Shown here: positions 62,642 through 64,000 of the stretch, piece by piece
Numbering within the stretch: position 1 is the first letter of the stretch
How the letters are laid out: every line of letters begins with the position of its first letter
NCBI GenBank assembly: GCA_017399025.1
Contig: JAFQEK010000034.1
Coordinates: 1-64,000 of the forward strand
Reading direction: 5' to 3'
DNA: 64,000 nt
DNA from: Clostridia bacterium
Lineage (GTDB): Bacteria; Bacillota; Clostridia; Oscillospirales; CAG-272
Notes under the pieces: generated by a model
Told to the model about the DNA's origin: nothing
The model's input: the letters and a program-made list of their open reading frames with translations, nothing else
Databases searched by the model: none
Translations under genes and position numbers: made by a program

Positions 62642-63024
62642 AATCATTTATTTTTGCTCTGCTCATGCTTCTGTCCGTAACTGTTTTTGTTACCGTCAAT
62701 GCAAAGCAAACCGTATCGCACATTGACGAAATGCTCACACTTACCGAAATTCTTCCCCAAAATAAGAAAGAGTTTGAAAACAAATCTCCTGAAGCAGAAC
62801 TTACCGTCCTCAAATTAACAGAATTATGGGAACGCAATTTCCCAATGATCTCTTTTACCTCCGGATATGAAAACACCAATCGCAGTGATGAAGCAATCGG
62901 CGCACTCTCTATGTATTTCGAAAACGGAAACGGATCAGATTTTACGGTTGCACTTGCGGATTTTCGTGATTCTCTCGCCAGATTGAGAATTCTGGAAGGG
63001 TTGCATTGGCACGGGATTTTTTAG
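62638..63024 (+). CDS. DUF4363 protein
   Basis: The 128-residue protein has an N-terminal hydrophobic helix and an outer four-helix-like region with conserved-type NRSDEAIGALSMYFENG and WHGIF end. Length, position after DUF421 and sequence pattern fit DUF4363. It begins with GTG overlapping the DUF421 stop (GTGA) and lies behind AAAGGAGA. Its function is unknown. Confidence 0.82.
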   Translation: MKSFIFALLMLLSVTVFVTVNAKQTVSHIDEMLTLTEILPQNKKEFENKSPEAELTVLKLTELWERNFPMISFTSGYENTNRSDEAIGALSMYFENGNGSDFTVALADFRDSLARLRILEGLHWHGIF

Positions 63025-63032
63025 GAGACCAA

Positions 63033-63061
63033 ACCGCCCGGCTGGATTCCAGCCGGGCGGT
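63033..63061. terminator. Terminator between DUF4363 and the oligopeptide-binding gene
   Basis: An 11-bp GC-rich stem, ACCGCCCGGCT/AGCCGGGCGGT, lies between convergent genes. Its T-runs are weak on both sides. Confidence 0.7.
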
Positions 63062-63081
63062 GCGATTCAATCATATTATTT

Positions 63082-64000
63082 TTATTCTGCTGTAACAGGT
63101 TCTTCTTCACCGGAGGTGGTGGTTTCTTCCTCTTTTACAGTGTCAAGATACTGAACATAGTTCTTCAGATTTGCTTTTGTGAAGATCTGAACACCCCAGA
63201 AGTCTGTTTTTACCTGTTTCAAATCAGAAGAAACAACATATGCATTGGTGTTGAATACAACGGGGATCAATGCACCGTCTTCGATCAATGCGTTTTCTGC
63301 ATTGTGAAGAATTTCTGCTCTCTTTTTAAGATCGGATGTCTGGAAAGCTTCTGCCAAAAGGTTATCGAATGTTTCATTTGTATAATCTTTCAAAAGAGAA
63401 GCTGTTTTGCTGTATTCGGAAGAGAACATAGCAAGGTCGTAAAGAGCATGCGCGGAAATCATCTGATAGTCCATACCGATAATATCGTATGCGCCTGTTT
63501 TGTAAGCTGCTTCGAAGTCTGCAGCGGAGAGATAGTCGTAGTCAATATCAAAACCGAGATCCATCCAAGCTTCGAAAGCTTTATCAAGAATGAGTTTTTC
63601 GTTGCTCTGGCTATTCATTTCATCTTGGCAAATCAAAACGAAGATGGTATCGTAATCTGAAGGATCAATACCTGCATTCGCAAGCAGAGCCTTTGCTTCG
63701 TCACGATTGCTCTTAACAATATTGCCGCCTTCTTCACGGAAGGAAGTACCTTTCTTGGTATCGTAAATCTTATCGTTCAAAATACCAGTTGCGGGTTTTG
63801 TTTCCAAACCGAGCGTAGCTGCGATTGCATCTCTGTCAAGCGCCATGGAAAATGCTTTTCTGATCGTCGCATCCTCAAAAGCTTCGGATTTGAAATTGAA
63901 ATAGAACATGAATGCGGAAGCCAAGTCTTCAACCTCATAATCCGTGTAGGAATTTGCTGCCGCTGCGGTCAGACCGGAAATGTAGAAGAGTTCTTCGTTG
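63082..64000 (-). CDS. Oligopeptide ABC transporter binding protein, C-terminal part
   Basis: The frame is open to the right edge, and about 305 C-terminal residues are visible. They resemble the SBP_bac_5/OppA family, with DATIRKAFSMALDRDAIAATLG (the typical 'A...ALDR..I' helix), a LLANAGIDPSDYD segment and a lobe ending in VVFNTNAYVVSSDLKQVKTDFWG. The tail EEETTTSGEEEPVTAE is unusual. The N-terminus with signal peptide lies outside the window. It is probably part of an opp operon to the right. Confidence 0.85.
   Translation of the reverse strand, partial: NEELFYISGLTAAAANSYTDYEVEDLASAFMFYFNFKSEAFEDATIRKAFSMALDRDAIAATLGLETKPATGILNDKIYDTKKGTSFREEGGNIVKSNRDEAKALLANAGIDPSDYDTIFVLICQDEMNSQSNEKLILDKAFEAWMDLGFDIDYDYLSAADFEAAYKTGAYDIIGMDYQMISAHALYDLAMFSSEYSKTASLLKDYTNETFDNLLAEAFQTSDLKKRAEILHNAENALIEDGALIPVVFNTNAYVVSSDLKQVKTDFWGVQIFTKANLKNYVQYLDTVKEEETTTSGEEEPVTAE

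Overview
The window looks like a chromosome segment from a spore-forming member of the Clostridia, probably an uncultured gut lineage. The evidence is the gene families (SpoIIE, GPR spore protease, a YybS/GdpP pair, HPr kinase, an AgrA-type LytTR two-component system, a tyrosine T-box, class A RNase P RNA), near-consensus vegetative promoters with 17-bp spacers, AT-rich intergenic DNA, and AAAGGA/GGAGG ribosome binding sites. Genus cannot be read from the sequence. Most genes lie on the minus strand. No phage, CRISPR array or complete insertion sequence is visible. Mobile or repeat DNA is limited to a palindrome array at the left edge and one MITE-like element near 9.1 kb.

Left part (1-9.9 kb): a palindromic repeat array; a YhbD/bactofilin pair behind a consensus promoter carrying twin palindromic operators; a LytTR regulator with a histidine kinase lacking membrane segments, driving two ABC exporter half-transporters from a promoter with a 21-bp-spaced LytTR direct repeat; an orphan single-pass membrane protein; rnpB; and a strongly promoted structured RNA, interrupted by the MITE, in front of a four-helix membrane protein.

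Middle (9.9-34 kb): a GDSL esterase and a GH28 pectinase-like protein, both without signal peptides, downstream of RNase J; a DUF1576 membrane protein; a heparinase-like toroid protein of unknown substrate; a divergent XRE regulator/coiled-coil membrane protein pair with shared operators; an EF-G paralogue; a DUF1858 protein, TrmK and a Nif3-like protein; CysK; tRNA-Glu and tRNA-Met; TyrS behind a tyrosine T-box; and the conserved Clostridial cluster tlyA-nadK-argR-recN.

Right part (34-64 kb): a large BspA-type leucine-rich-repeat lipoprotein; a MarR-controlled heterodimeric drug-type ABC exporter; GPR protease; YesL and DUF4364 proteins; an HtrA protease with a large inverted repeat in its promoter; a truncated TPR regulator; tRNA-Arg; an AI-2E-type transporter; a potABCD polyamine uptake operon behind a 330-nt leader with two terminator hairpins; spoIIE with a candidate Spo0A-type promoter; hprK-yybS-gdpP; a DUF421/DUF4363 pair; and the 3' part of an oligopeptide-binding protein cut by the window edge.

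The least explained items are the MITE-split structured RNA with its membrane protein, the potABCD leader, the membrane-less LytTR kinase system with its operator, and the set of well-formed operators next to small regulators.
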